Assembly (NCBI GenBank): GCA_965224435.1
Contig: OZ245048.1
Location: 1,302,001-1,366,000 of the forward strand
Length of the DNA: 64,000 nucleotides
Source of the DNA: JAJRQY01 sp965224435
GTDB taxonomy: Bacteria; Actinomycetota; Acidimicrobiia; Acidimicrobiales; SZUA-35
Direction: 5' to 3'
Notes under the pieces: generated by a model
Told to the model about the DNA's origin: nothing
What the model saw: the letters and a program-made list of their open reading frames with translations, nothing else
The model's database searches: none
In this document: in pieces, positions 15,901 through 24,031 of the stretch
How positions within the stretch are numbered: position 1 is the stretch's first letter
How the letters are laid out: every line of letters starts with the position of its first letter
Position numbers and translations under genes: made by a program

Positions 15901-16413
15901 CTAGGACACTACCCAGGCCGGGCGCCAGGCACCGCTCGTATAGCCTGCTCCGCCTGGAGGCCAGCAAAGGGCGATGATGACCGAGCCAAGACCGGCGGCC
16001 ATGGCGACGTTTCCGAGCATGACCAGGGCCAGGATGATTGGTGCGTAGACACCAACGATCATATCGCTCGAGAAGAAACCAGCAATGGCAAGCAGCGGTT
16101 GCTCTTCTTTGCTCGCTCGCTTGATTGACGATCGGGCCCGATAGAGCACGACAGCGACCATAAGCTCGATAATGCTCTGGTTGACTGCGGCCGACACGAG
16201 CACGAGAGCGGCTCCGATGAGCACGGACCGGTCAGCCAGGTCACCTCGCGACAATGAGCTGTTGTCGCGCACTAAGCGAAGAAGAGGAGTTAGCGCACCT
16301 CGAACGCGTTCGCCCACAGAACTGGAGGTGCCAGTGATGAAGAGGTAGAGGGCGCCCATGATCAACCCAAAGGCGGCAACGGCCATGCCAATCTGGAAAT
16401 ACACAGGTGTCAT
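15901..16413 (-). CDS. Membrane protein of unknown function, paralog of the one at 27856
   Basis: A 170-residue protein with about four to five membrane segments: one at residues 5-27, then SVLIGAALVLVSAAV, IIELMVAVVLYRA, MIVGVYAPIILALVMLG and GLGSVIIALCWPP. It shares long stretches with the 170-residue protein at 27856, including SRGDLADR, SSVGE, the phrase QPL-AVAGFFS-DMIVGVY and the C-terminal ALCWPPGGAG. The two copies bracket the Tad pilus island, both facing inward on the minus strand. I do not recognise the family. A clear AGGAGGAAC ribosome binding site supports the start. A role in pilus assembly is inference from position only. Confidence 0.75.
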   Translation of the reverse strand: MTPVYFQIGMAVAAFGLIMGALYLFITGTSSSVGERVRGALTPLLRLVRDNSSLSRGDLADRSVLIGAALVLVSAAVNQSIIELMVAVVLYRARSSIKRASKEEQPLLAIAGFFSSDMIVGVYAPIILALVMLGNVAMAAGLGSVIIALCWPPGGAGYTSGAWRPAWVVS

Positions 16414-16499
16414 GTTCCTCCTATCGGTTGTTCTGTCATCACTCTAAGTCCTTTTGCTTGTTGGCGAGCATCGGCAGCCGCAGTTTTGACCAGTTCGTG

Positions 16500-17189
16500 T
16501 CACTCGTTGCTGGCTTCTTCGTTGGCTGTCCTTGCTTCTTCAGGCCTAAACCAACCGGCTTGGTGGGCCAGGGCGACGGCCTCCAGTTGCGAGTTTGCTC
16601 CCAGCTTTCGCAGGATACTTTTGACCTGGGTTCGCACGGTTTCAACGGAGACGAAGTCGCGTGTTGCCAGCTTGCCGAGCGAGTGTCCTTCAACCAGGCC
16701 GCTGAGTATCACGGCTTCCCGAATAGTTAGCTCGGCAAACGGTTCGAGTCGTAGTTGCTGGTTCTTTCGGTTTCGCTGCGATTCTTCGACCAGGAGATGC
16801 CGTCTCTGAGCTTCAGTCCCCAACCCTGCACAAGCTCGCTCTATCGACTCGACGATCGAGTCAAGCGGTTCGCCCTTGCTGACCACATCGAGGGCCCCCG
16901 CCTGTAGACAGTATCCCCAGGTGTCAGACGTAGATTCCCCGGTGAGAACCAGCACCGCCGTACCCGAACTCACGATTGGCCCAACGAGGCTGGCCCCGCC
17001 ACCGTCGTACGGCAGGCCGAGGTCGAGAATTACAAGGTCGGCCTCCTGAGAATTGATCCACTCAACAAGCTCTGCGGCTGGTGCAAGCTCAGCGATCACT
17101 GACTCGATTCCGACCGACTCCAGGCGACTCTGCAGTCCCAGGCTGAGCAAGGCATGATCATCAACGATGACGACCAAGTAGTGCCCCAC
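16500..17189 (-). CDS. NarL/FixJ-family response regulator
   Basis: A 229-residue two-component regulator. The receiver domain has the acidic pocket VVIVDDHALLS, the phospho-acceptor in DLVILDLGLP and the conserved Lys in DVVSKGEP. The C-terminal LuxR-type helix-turn-helix reads LTIREAVILSGLVEGHSL, then VSVETVRTQVKSILRKLGA. It is coupled to the sensor kinase upstream (the kinase stop overlaps its ATG) and both are divergent from the first Flp pilin gene, so control of the pilus operon is the obvious guess. The acidic GLPYDGGGASLVG loop after the acceptor is slightly longer than usual. Confidence 0.9.
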   Translation of the reverse strand: MGHYLVVIVDDHALLSLGLQSRLESVGIESVIAELAPAAELVEWINSQEADLVILDLGLPYDGGGASLVGPIVSSGTAVLVLTGESTSDTWGYCLQAGALDVVSKGEPLDSIVESIERACAGLGTEAQRRHLLVEESQRNRKNQQLRLEPFAELTIREAVILSGLVEGHSLGKLATRDFVSVETVRTQVKSILRKLGANSQLEAVALAHQAGWFRPEEARTANEEASNE

Positions 17190-18409
17190 TACGAGGCGAA
17201 CGCTGGTCGGGTTGAGGCCAAAGCCGAGAAGGCGAGGACGAATCGGGGGTGGCCGGAACCGTCTGCTTCGTAATAGAGCTCCGCCCCATTGGCTTTAGCT
17301 AGCCGTCGAGAAACGTGCAAGCCGATGCCAAGACCGGTTCGGTTGGTAGTGACACCACGATTGAAGATCGATTGCCCGTCGACACCAATCAAGCCTGGTC
17401 CGGTGTCGGCCACTTCGATTCGTAGACCTCGTGGGTCGTCCTCGATTTGCAGGGAGATTGTTCCGTCGCCGTGTCGCTCGGCGTTCTCAACCAGGTTCTG
17501 GACAATGGACAAGACTTGGGACTCGCATCCGCTGACAACGGCCCGATCGGGTGTGCGAAGATAGATCTCGATGCCAGCGGATCGCCGCACATTCACGAGG
17601 TCTTCGATTGGCCGTACCAGATCAAAACTCACGGGGTCTTCATGATCTCGTCTCGTGAGTACCCGTAGTCGAGCGATCTCGGCTTTGAGCAGGCCACCAC
17701 CTTCTCCTGGGGTATCAGGGGTCGCGGCCTCGATCGAGAGCAAACCACCGCGAAGGTCGTGCATCAGGTCGTCAGTCTGCTGTTTAGTCGAGACCAGATC
17801 GAATCGCACCTTGGTCAGACTTCGACTGATGTCCGCCAGCGTGAGCTCCAGGTCGACCAGCATGCCAAAGAGGCAGACCATGCCGGAGACGCTGGCCAGT
17901 AGTGACAAGCCGAGGGATTGGCTTGTTCCGTCAAACCAGGATTCGTCAATCAAGGCGGCATTGGCTATCCCAAGGGCTCCCAAGCCACTAAATGTCTCGA
18001 ACCAGTCGTTTCGATGGAAACCTCGAACCAATAGGACAACGGCCAGAATTGACCAAAGAAGAACCAGGATCGAGGTGATCGATGCTGACGGCGAGGCATG
18101 TGTGACCAGAACTACCCAGCACCATGCGGCACCGGGAATTGCCAGCACCAGAGCAGTCGCAATCGCGATCCTGCTTCTCGTCTTGACGATTCTATACAGA
18201 CATGCCGCACCGCTCAGGCAGAACAATGTTGTTGCTGCTACTCCGAGTCGAGAGGACAGAGTCTGCCCTTCGTTCAAGACCAGATTTCTTGTGGACTCGA
18301 GAGTGATGAGGAAGCCAGCGGCAAAGAGGCTGAGCAAGAACATCATGAACGCAAGACCAACCGCCTTGTCGCCTTCTGAATCTGTTTCCCTTACCCGGAT
18401 CTCGCCCAC
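17189..18409 (-). CDS. Membrane sensor histidine kinase, partner of the NarL-type regulator
   Basis: A 406-residue kinase. The N-terminal half has about six membrane segments with no large outside loop, so it probably senses within or at the membrane. The phospho-acceptor box is DDLMHDLRGGLLSIE, an H-D-L-R type. The ATPase has the N box LVENAERHGDG, the G1 box VADTGPGLIG and the G2 box TGLGIGLHVSRRLA. GTG 18409 is preferred over a TTG seven codons upstream because GGGAGGGG precedes it by about nine bases. It is co-transcribed with the response regulator and divergent from the pilin operon. Confidence 0.88.
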   Translation of the reverse strand: MGEIRVRETDSEGDKAVGLAFMMFLLSLFAAGFLITLESTRNLVLNEGQTLSSRLGVAATTLFCLSGAACLYRIVKTRSRIAIATALVLAIPGAAWCWVVLVTHASPSASITSILVLLWSILAVVLLVRGFHRNDWFETFSGLGALGIANAALIDESWFDGTSQSLGLSLLASVSGMVCLFGMLVDLELTLADISRSLTKVRFDLVSTKQQTDDLMHDLRGGLLSIEAATPDTPGEGGGLLKAEIARLRVLTRRDHEDPVSFDLVRPIEDLVNVRRSAGIEIYLRTPDRAVVSGCESQVLSIVQNLVENAERHGDGTISLQIEDDPRGLRIEVADTGPGLIGVDGQSIFNRGVTTNRTGLGIGLHVSRRLAKANGAELYYEADGSGHPRFVLAFSALASTRPAFAS

Positions 18410-18583
18410 GTTCCAACGCCCCTCCCTCAACGGACAAACGAACTCTAGACCACGTTCTCTTCAACATTCAAATAGTTGGCTTGCCCAGGCGTCAGCGAAT
18501 ACACCAGATGGGTGAAGAACTGCGTCTGCTGTCTGGACCACGATGCCATCACACACACAACAGATAAGGCGGAGGAATCCCAA

Positions 18584-18769
18584 ATGATGATGTACACACT
18601 TATTCAGAGCTGGCTCGTTTCGAAGACCGAAGGAGAGCGTGGCGCAGGCTTGGCCGAGTATGCTCTTTTGCTCTTCCTCGTGGCCTTGGCCGCTCTCGTC
18701 GCTCTGACTGCACTCGGTGCCAGGGTTAGCGTTCTCTTCACCGAGATCACGACAGCGCTCGGCGGTTAG
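18584..18769 (+). CDS. Flp-type prepilin 1
   Basis: A 61-residue Flp/Fap pilin. After a 20-residue leader it has the processing site ERG-AGLAEYALLL, cut after Gly by a prepilin peptidase, with the required Glu5-Tyr6, then one long hydrophobic helix and a short C-terminus ending in GG. The start is the first of three ATG codons, with GGAGG ten bases upstream; a longer frame upstream has no coding character. It is the first gene of the Tad operon and the likely main subunit of the fibre. Confidence 0.9.
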   Translation: MMMYTLIQSWLVSKTEGERGAGLAEYALLLFLVALAALVALTALGARVSVLFTEITTALGG

Positions 18770-18881
18770 GAGCAAGGTTCTTCCAGCCAGGTGGTGGTCG
18801 CCCTTGTTGTGACCACCACTTGCGGCTGGTGTTTGGACAGAGGCGGTGATACCGCCGGTGGCTCATATAAGGAGGCGGAGC

Positions 18882-19121
18882 GTGCATGGGTACGAGAGAA
18901 GCGCCGGATGTCTGGTCGGGTGTCGAGTGGCGAGCGGCCATGTGTCCCAACGTTCTGAGGGACGGATCTCAAACAGCAGTCGGGCAGAGCGAGGAGCGGG
19001 GTTAGCTGAGTACGGCTTGTTGGTCGCTCTGGTGGCGGTGGTCAGTATTCCGGCGCTCATAGCACTGGGTCCCGTGATCGTCCAGATGATCACAACTTTC
19101 ACTACGGGCCTTGGTGGCTGA
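18882..19121 (+). CDS. Flp-type prepilin 2
   Basis: A 79-residue second pilin, with the same ERG-AGLAEYGLLVALVA processing site and GLGG end as pilin 1. The leader before the cut is unusually long (about 37 residues) and basic. The GTG start is chosen because AAGGAGG lies six bases before it. Two pilins in one operon suggest a major and a minor subunit, or alternates. Its stop overlaps the TadE ATG. Confidence 0.82.
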   Translation: MHGYERSAGCLVGCRVASGHVSQRSEGRISNSSRAERGAGLAEYGLLVALVAVVSIPALIALGPVIVQMITTFTTGLGG

Positions 19122-19519
19122 TGTCGTCCGTGCTCAAGACAAGACAGCGGGAACGAGGTGCCGCGCTGGCAGAGTTTGCGCTTGTATTGCCACTGCTCTT
19201 GATTCTCATCTTTGGGTTGATCGAATTTGGCATTGCTTTCAATCGGGCGCAAGCTGTCGAGGCTGCAGCTCGAGAGGGCGGCCGACTTGCATCTCTCTCA
19301 ACTACGACAGCAGCCCAGATCAGCACTCGAGTCGACGATGCCTTGATCGGAATTCCCATGGACGGTCCCGTCACGGTCAGCCCGGGGATTTCGTGTCTTG
19401 GCCGTCAGGGTGAAGAAGTGCATGTCACTGTGAGCGCCCCTCATGACGTGGAGATTCCACTCTTGTTCTCTACAACTATTACTCTGGCAAGCGAGGCGGT
19501 TTTTCGATGCGAGGCATAG
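19121..19519 (+). CDS. TadE-like pseudopilin
   Basis: A 132-residue TadE-family protein. It has a short basic leader, then the RERGAALAEFALVLPLLLILIFGLIEFG segment typical of the family (Glu5 in a prepilin-like site followed by a membrane helix), then AVEAAAREGGRLASL. The C-terminal 70 residues are extracytoplasmic and contain a pair of cysteines (ISCLGR and FRCEA) that may bridge. It is probably processed by the same peptidase as the Flp pilins and acts in Tad pilus assembly. It overlaps the next gene by 13 bases. Confidence 0.87.
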   Translation: MSSVLKTRQRERGAALAEFALVLPLLLILIFGLIEFGIAFNRAQAVEAAAREGGRLASLSTTTAAQISTRVDDALIGIPMDGPVTVSPGISCLGRQGEEVHVTVSAPHDVEIPLLFSTTITLASEAVFRCEA

Positions 19520-20544
19520 GAACAGACCTGAGCAACGCGAAGCCGGACGATCGATATGGTGAACGAGGCATCGCCTTGCCCTTTGTTGCCATCTCGATGG
19601 TGGTACTGCTTGGCATCGCCTCCATCACCATTGACATCGGCAACGGCTACCGCACAAGACGGGCCCTTATTGCCGCCACTGATTCTTCCGCCCTTGCCGC
19701 TGCCCAGGATTACGCCATCGATCTTGACGGCTGTTCGTTGTCCGCTGGCCCGTATCTCTCGGCCAACGATGCGGACGCCGCTCACAGCTGCACGCCACAC
19801 TTCATCACCAGTGATCAGGGTTATGTGGTGGTTGAAGCGACCACCAATGTTCAAACCTGGTTTGCTGGCGTCATTGGTCAGGGCGATTACAACGCTGGCT
19901 CTGTGACTGCAGCAGTCTGGGGTCCTCCGATGGCCGTCACTGGGCTTCGCCCTATCGGCCTCTGTTTCGAAGGGTCCACTGCACTTCAGGACATCGTCAA
20001 TAATCCGCCGCCAACTAACACGGTTCTGCGGATCGACTATGACAAGGACCAACCAGACGATTGTGGTGGAGGCATGACCCCAGGCAACTGGGGAACCGTT
20101 GATTTCGACGGTGGATCCAATTCAAACAACGACACCAAGGACTGGGTGGTGAACGGTTACCCCGGCGAGGTCTATTTCAGCAACCATGTCGTGTTCAGTT
20201 GCTCCGGTGAGGCCCACTGCTATGAGGGCGATACTGGGGCCCTCGCTGGCATCAGGAATCAGCTAAACGGCCTGCGCAACAGTGGTATCTTCTTCACCCT
20301 GCCAGTGTTTAATTTCATCGAGAACCCCGGTGCCAATGCCGACATGCACCTGATGGGGGTGCTCAGGGTCCAGCTTCTGTCGTTCAAGGTAAATGGAAAC
20401 CCTGGGGGACGATACTTTGAGTTTCTGGTTGAGCCTGGCTTGATTACAGGCACCTGTTGCGGACCCGGCGAAGGTGCAGGTGACAACAAGGTCATCGCGA
20501 TCTGCGCCGTAGATCCAAATGCCTACTTGGCCTGCGAGCCATAA
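19507..20544 (+). CDS. TadG-like pilus-assembly protein
   Basis: A 345-residue protein with the N-terminal signature of TadG-like proteins: GERGIALPFVAISMVVLLGI, then DIGNGYRTRRALIAATDSSA and LAAAQDYA. One membrane helix anchors it, and the remaining 280 residues face outside. That region is rich in Gly, Asn and Asp and has about ten cysteines, including a TCCG motif near the C-terminus, suggesting several disulfides. No von Willebrand domain is visible here; one is instead fused to TadB in this operon. It follows TadE with overlap. Confidence 0.78.
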   Translation: MRGIGTDLSNAKPDDRYGERGIALPFVAISMVVLLGIASITIDIGNGYRTRRALIAATDSSALAAAQDYAIDLDGCSLSAGPYLSANDADAAHSCTPHFITSDQGYVVVEATTNVQTWFAGVIGQGDYNAGSVTAAVWGPPMAVTGLRPIGLCFEGSTALQDIVNNPPPTNTVLRIDYDKDQPDDCGGGMTPGNWGTVDFDGGSNSNNDTKDWVVNGYPGEVYFSNHVVFSCSGEAHCYEGDTGALAGIRNQLNGLRNSGIFFTLPVFNFIENPGANADMHLMGVLRVQLLSFKVNGNPGGRYFEFLVEPGLITGTCCGPGEGAGDNKVIAICAVDPNAYLACEP

Positions 20545-20628
20545 GGATGACCGCCCATGGCGATCCTTGCAGATGCCGCCAAGACTTGCTTAATAGTTGA
20601 ATGATTCGTGCAATTGGAGGGGAACTGA

Positions 20629-21462
20629 ATGAACCGGAAACTGATTGGAATCGTTTCTGCACTGGTCTTGGCATTAGTCGGCACGGTCGCGCTCGTTGGC
20701 TACGTGAGCAATGCAGAGGATCGGGCGTTGGAGGGCGAGGAGCTGGTCGAGGTCTATGTCATCGACCAAGTCATCCCTGCGGGGACCGCCGGAGATGCTC
20801 TGGAAGCATTCGTCACGGTGGAGAAGGTGCCGATCAAGGTTCAGGCGTCAGAGGCCGTTACCAGTCTCGCTTCACTGTCTGGCCGGGTTGCTTCGGTTGA
20901 CCTGCTGCCGGGCGAGCAGCTGGTTGATGGCCGGTTTGTCAGCCGGTCCGAGGTCACCGACCGAGCGGCCGGTGTGCAAGTGCCGGATGACTTGGTTGAG
21001 CTCACGATCCAGTTGGACCCGGCACAGGCCATTGGCGGGTTGATCGATCCGGGGCAGCTGGTTGCGGTCTTTGCCTCTTTTGAGCCCTTCGACCTGGTGG
21101 CTGCTGTGGTCGAGGTGGATGGCGAGGAGGTTGCACTACCGGAAACGATTGCCTCATCGGTTGAGGGTAAGACCCCAAATAGCACCGACATCATCTTGCG
21201 AAAGGTTCTGGTCACGGCGGTACAGCGGGTGACCGTGCGAGTGGCTGGTACTGAAGAAGATGACAACAGTCGGTTCGACACAGCGCCAGAGGACGCACTA
21301 CTCGTCACCTTGGCCGTTGAGCCTAAGGATGCCGAGAGAATCGTCTTCACCGCCGAATTCGGCTTGCTGTGGTTGGCCGTCGACCGTGACAGCGTTCCTG
21401 AGGTTGCAGATCCAATCCAGACCCGAGAGTCCATCTATGAAAACCCCGAAGTTGATCAATAA
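20629..21462 (+). CDS. cpaB: CpaB/RcpC-type Flp pilus assembly protein (SAF domain)
   Basis: A 277-residue protein with one N-terminal membrane helix (LIGIVSALVLALVGTVALVG) and a SAF domain (VYVIDQVIPAGTAG, then VASVDLLPGEQLVDGRF), followed by a C-terminal CpaB/RcpC region. In diderms the family works with the secretin; here, in an apparent monoderm, it may act at the cell wall. A GGAGGGG ribosome binding site precedes the ATG. Its stop overlaps the cpaE start (TAATG). Confidence 0.88.
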   Translation: MNRKLIGIVSALVLALVGTVALVGYVSNAEDRALEGEELVEVYVIDQVIPAGTAGDALEAFVTVEKVPIKVQASEAVTSLASLSGRVASVDLLPGEQLVDGRFVSRSEVTDRAAGVQVPDDLVELTIQLDPAQAIGGLIDPGQLVAVFASFEPFDLVAAVVEVDGEEVALPETIASSVEGKTPNSTDIILRKVLVTAVQRVTVRVAGTEEDDNSRFDTAPEDALLVTLAVEPKDAERIVFTAEFGLLWLAVDRDSVPEVADPIQTRESIYENPEVDQ

Positions 21463-22640
21463 TGAGTGGCATCTCGGTCATCTCGGGAAACGCAGCGGTA
21501 GAGAAACGCGTTCTCGAACTCTTTGGCCGTGAGAACTCGGTTCGCAGGGTGTGGTCGACCCAGTGGCAAAATCCGACGGAGACTGCCATGGATGCCTGCG
21601 CGGCCAATCCCGATCTGGTGATATTTGGTGGTGACCTTGAGCGCGATGATCTCCGGGCCATCGTTCCGGAAATCGATCGCCTCTTCCCGGCGGCGGCAAT
21701 CATGGTTCTGACGCAGAGCCGAGACCCTGACCTCATGGTCGAATTGCTACGGCTTGGGGCACGAGATGTGCTGGAAGAGGGCGGCGCGGAGACAGAGCTG
21801 GTCGATCGGGTCCAACAACTGCTCAAGCTTGCCGCTCAACGTAAGCAGAATCAGGATGTCGGCGGCGGGCACCCACGGAGACGAGTGATCTCGATTCTCA
21901 GTCCCAAGGGCGGTACCGGGAAGACCACATTGGCAACGAACCTGGCCGTCTCTCTGGCCAAGCGACTACCAAATCAGGTCCTCTTGGTCGATCTCGACCT
22001 GCAATTCGGAGATTGCTCGGCTGCTCTTAGCTTGCAGCCAGAACACTTCCTCAACCATGCCATTGCTTCCGCCTCTCACGAACGAAGTGCACTGAAAGTG
22101 TTTCTTACTGCCCACTCATCTGGCCTCAGCGTTTTACCGCCTCCAGCAGACCTGATGGAGGCCGATGAGATTGACAGTGACCAGATGAAGCGGACGATTG
22201 GTGCTCTGACCGAAGAGTTCCCCTTTGTCATCATGGACACCGCGGCTGGAATTGATCCCTCCTCAATAGCCGCTATGGAATTCGCCACAGATTTCTTGCT
22301 CATCTCAACCACTGATGTGCCCAGCATCCGTGCTCTTCGGCGCCAGATCGACGCCCTGGATCAGATCGGTTTCATGTCGGCTCGACGCACCTTTGTGCTC
22401 AATCGTTCGAACGCCAAGGTTGGATTGAACAAGCAAGACATCGAACAGTCGGTGGGGATGGAAGCAATGTTCGAAATTCCTAGCTCGAGATCCATCCCAA
22501 TCTCGACCAACGAAGGTGTTCCGATTGTCGAGAAGGACGCCGGTGGACTTGGTCGGAGTTTTGATGAGATCGCTGACTATTTTGTGCCCCGCGATAGGGG
22601 CGGGCACTCAAGATTCCGACTACGGAGAAAGGCACGTTGA
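21462..22640 (+). CDS. cpaE: CpaE/TadZ-type ATPase
   Basis: A 392-residue protein with an N-terminal receiver-like domain (about 1-120, DLVIFGGDLERDDLR and GARDVLEEGG) without a full phospho-acceptor pocket, and a MinD/ParA-type ATPase. The deviant Walker A is SPKGGTGKTTLATNLA and the Walker A' region is VLLVDLDLQFGD. TadZ/CpaE proteins place the Tad machine in the cell. It overlaps cpaF by four bases. Confidence 0.9.
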   Translation: MSGISVISGNAAVEKRVLELFGRENSVRRVWSTQWQNPTETAMDACAANPDLVIFGGDLERDDLRAIVPEIDRLFPAAAIMVLTQSRDPDLMVELLRLGARDVLEEGGAETELVDRVQQLLKLAAQRKQNQDVGGGHPRRRVISILSPKGGTGKTTLATNLAVSLAKRLPNQVLLVDLDLQFGDCSAALSLQPEHFLNHAIASASHERSALKVFLTAHSSGLSVLPPPADLMEADEIDSDQMKRTIGALTEEFPFVIMDTAAGIDPSSIAAMEFATDFLLISTTDVPSIRALRRQIDALDQIGFMSARRTFVLNRSNAKVGLNKQDIEQSVGMEAMFEIPSSRSIPISTNEGVPIVEKDAGGLGRSFDEIADYFVPRDRGGHSRFRLRRKAR

Positions 22641-24031
22641 TGGGTATCGGAGAACTGCTTCGGCAAACGACATCGGAGAAGCGATCGGTTGACTCGATCT
22701 TGCCGGGAGAGGAGGACAGCACGCCGCGGTTGGATGATCCGCTGGCAAGTTTCAAGTCCCGAGCTCAGGTGGCTCTCTTCGAGCGATTGGGAACGAGGCT
22801 CTTTGATCCAAATCTGGCCGAAGAGCAGCTGCGATCGTATGTGGTCCGGGAGTTGGACGAGATCCTGGCCAACGAGCTGACCCAGCTGTCAAACGAAGAG
22901 CGACACGGATTGGTTGAGTCGATTGGTGCCGATATTCTCGGCCTTGGACCCATAGAACCGTATCTCGCTGATCCAGAAGTCACCGAGATCATGGTCAATT
23001 CCGATGACTCCATTTATGTTGAGCGCGCTGGACGACTCTTCCTGACCGATTCTCGATTCGTCGCGACCGACCATCTACGGCAGGTCATTGAGAAGATTGT
23101 GGCTGCTGTGGGCCGTCGTATTGATGAGTCCTCACCAATGGTCGACGCGAGGCTTCCTGACGGATCTCGCGTGAACGCCATCATTCCGCCGCTGGCCGTC
23201 GATGGTCCGATGCTGACGATTCGAAAGTTTGCCAAGACGGCATTCGGGACCAGCGACCTCGTCAAGTTTGGAACACTCAACGAGCAGTCAGTTGAATTCA
23301 TCGATGCCTGTGTGCGAGGCAAGCGAAACATCCTGATTAGTGGTGGCACCGGCACCGGAAAAACCACCCTGTTGAATGTTGTCTCGTCCTTCATCCCAAC
23401 CGATGAACGCATCGTGACGATTGAGGACGCTGTCGAGCTGAGGCTGCTGCAGCGTCACGTGATCCGACTTGAAGCCAGGCCAGCCAATGTCGAAGGGAAA
23501 GGACAGATCCCGATCAGGGATCTTGTCCGGAACTCCTTGCGCATGCGTCCCGATCGAATTGTCGTTGGTGAGGTTCGAGGCGGTGAAGCCCTCGACATGC
23601 TCCAGGCCATGAATACCGGCCATGAGGGATCCTTGTCCACCTTGCACGCCAACACGCCTCGGGATGCTCTCTCGCGGTTGGAGACAATGGTGCTCATGTC
23701 CGGGTTGGATCTCCCCATTCGTGCCATTCGAGAGCAGATTGCTTCCGCACTGGACCTCATTGTTCATTTGGAACGCATGCGGGATGGGTCCCGCCGAGTG
23801 GTGGAGATCTCCGAGATCACGGGAATGGAAGGCGACACCATCACCATGTCGACAATCTACGAGTTTGATTATGACGCCGGCTTCGATTCGAATGGTCATT
23901 TTGTTGGCGAGATCCAACCAACGGGCCTCCGTCCGATGTTCTCTGAGGAGCTCCAGCAACAGGGGATCGAACTGCCGCAAGAGCTTCTCAATGCTGGTCT
24001 CGATGTGCTGACCGAAGGCGGCTGGAAGTAA
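22637..24031 (+). CDS. cpaF: CpaF/TadA-type secretion ATPase
   Basis: A 464-residue type II/IV secretion ATPase of the CpaF family, which powers pilin assembly and possibly retraction. Walker A is ISGGTGTGKTTLLN, and the Asp box, Walker B (RPDRIVVGEVRGGEALDMLQ) and His box (GSLSTLHANTP) are all intact. The N-terminal 90 residues are the usual helical extension. It ends directly on the ATG of the VWA-TadB gene. Confidence 0.93.
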   Translation: MMGIGELLRQTTSEKRSVDSILPGEEDSTPRLDDPLASFKSRAQVALFERLGTRLFDPNLAEEQLRSYVVRELDEILANELTQLSNEERHGLVESIGADILGLGPIEPYLADPEVTEIMVNSDDSIYVERAGRLFLTDSRFVATDHLRQVIEKIVAAVGRRIDESSPMVDARLPDGSRVNAIIPPLAVDGPMLTIRKFAKTAFGTSDLVKFGTLNEQSVEFIDACVRGKRNILISGGTGTGKTTLLNVVSSFIPTDERIVTIEDAVELRLLQRHVIRLEARPANVEGKGQIPIRDLVRNSLRMRPDRIVVGEVRGGEALDMLQAMNTGHEGSLSTLHANTPRDALSRLETMVLMSGLDLPIRAIREQIASALDLIVHLERMRDGSRRVVEISEITGMEGDTITMSTIYEFDYDAGFDSNGHFVGEIQPTGLRPMFSEELQQQGIELPQELLNAGLDVLTEGGWK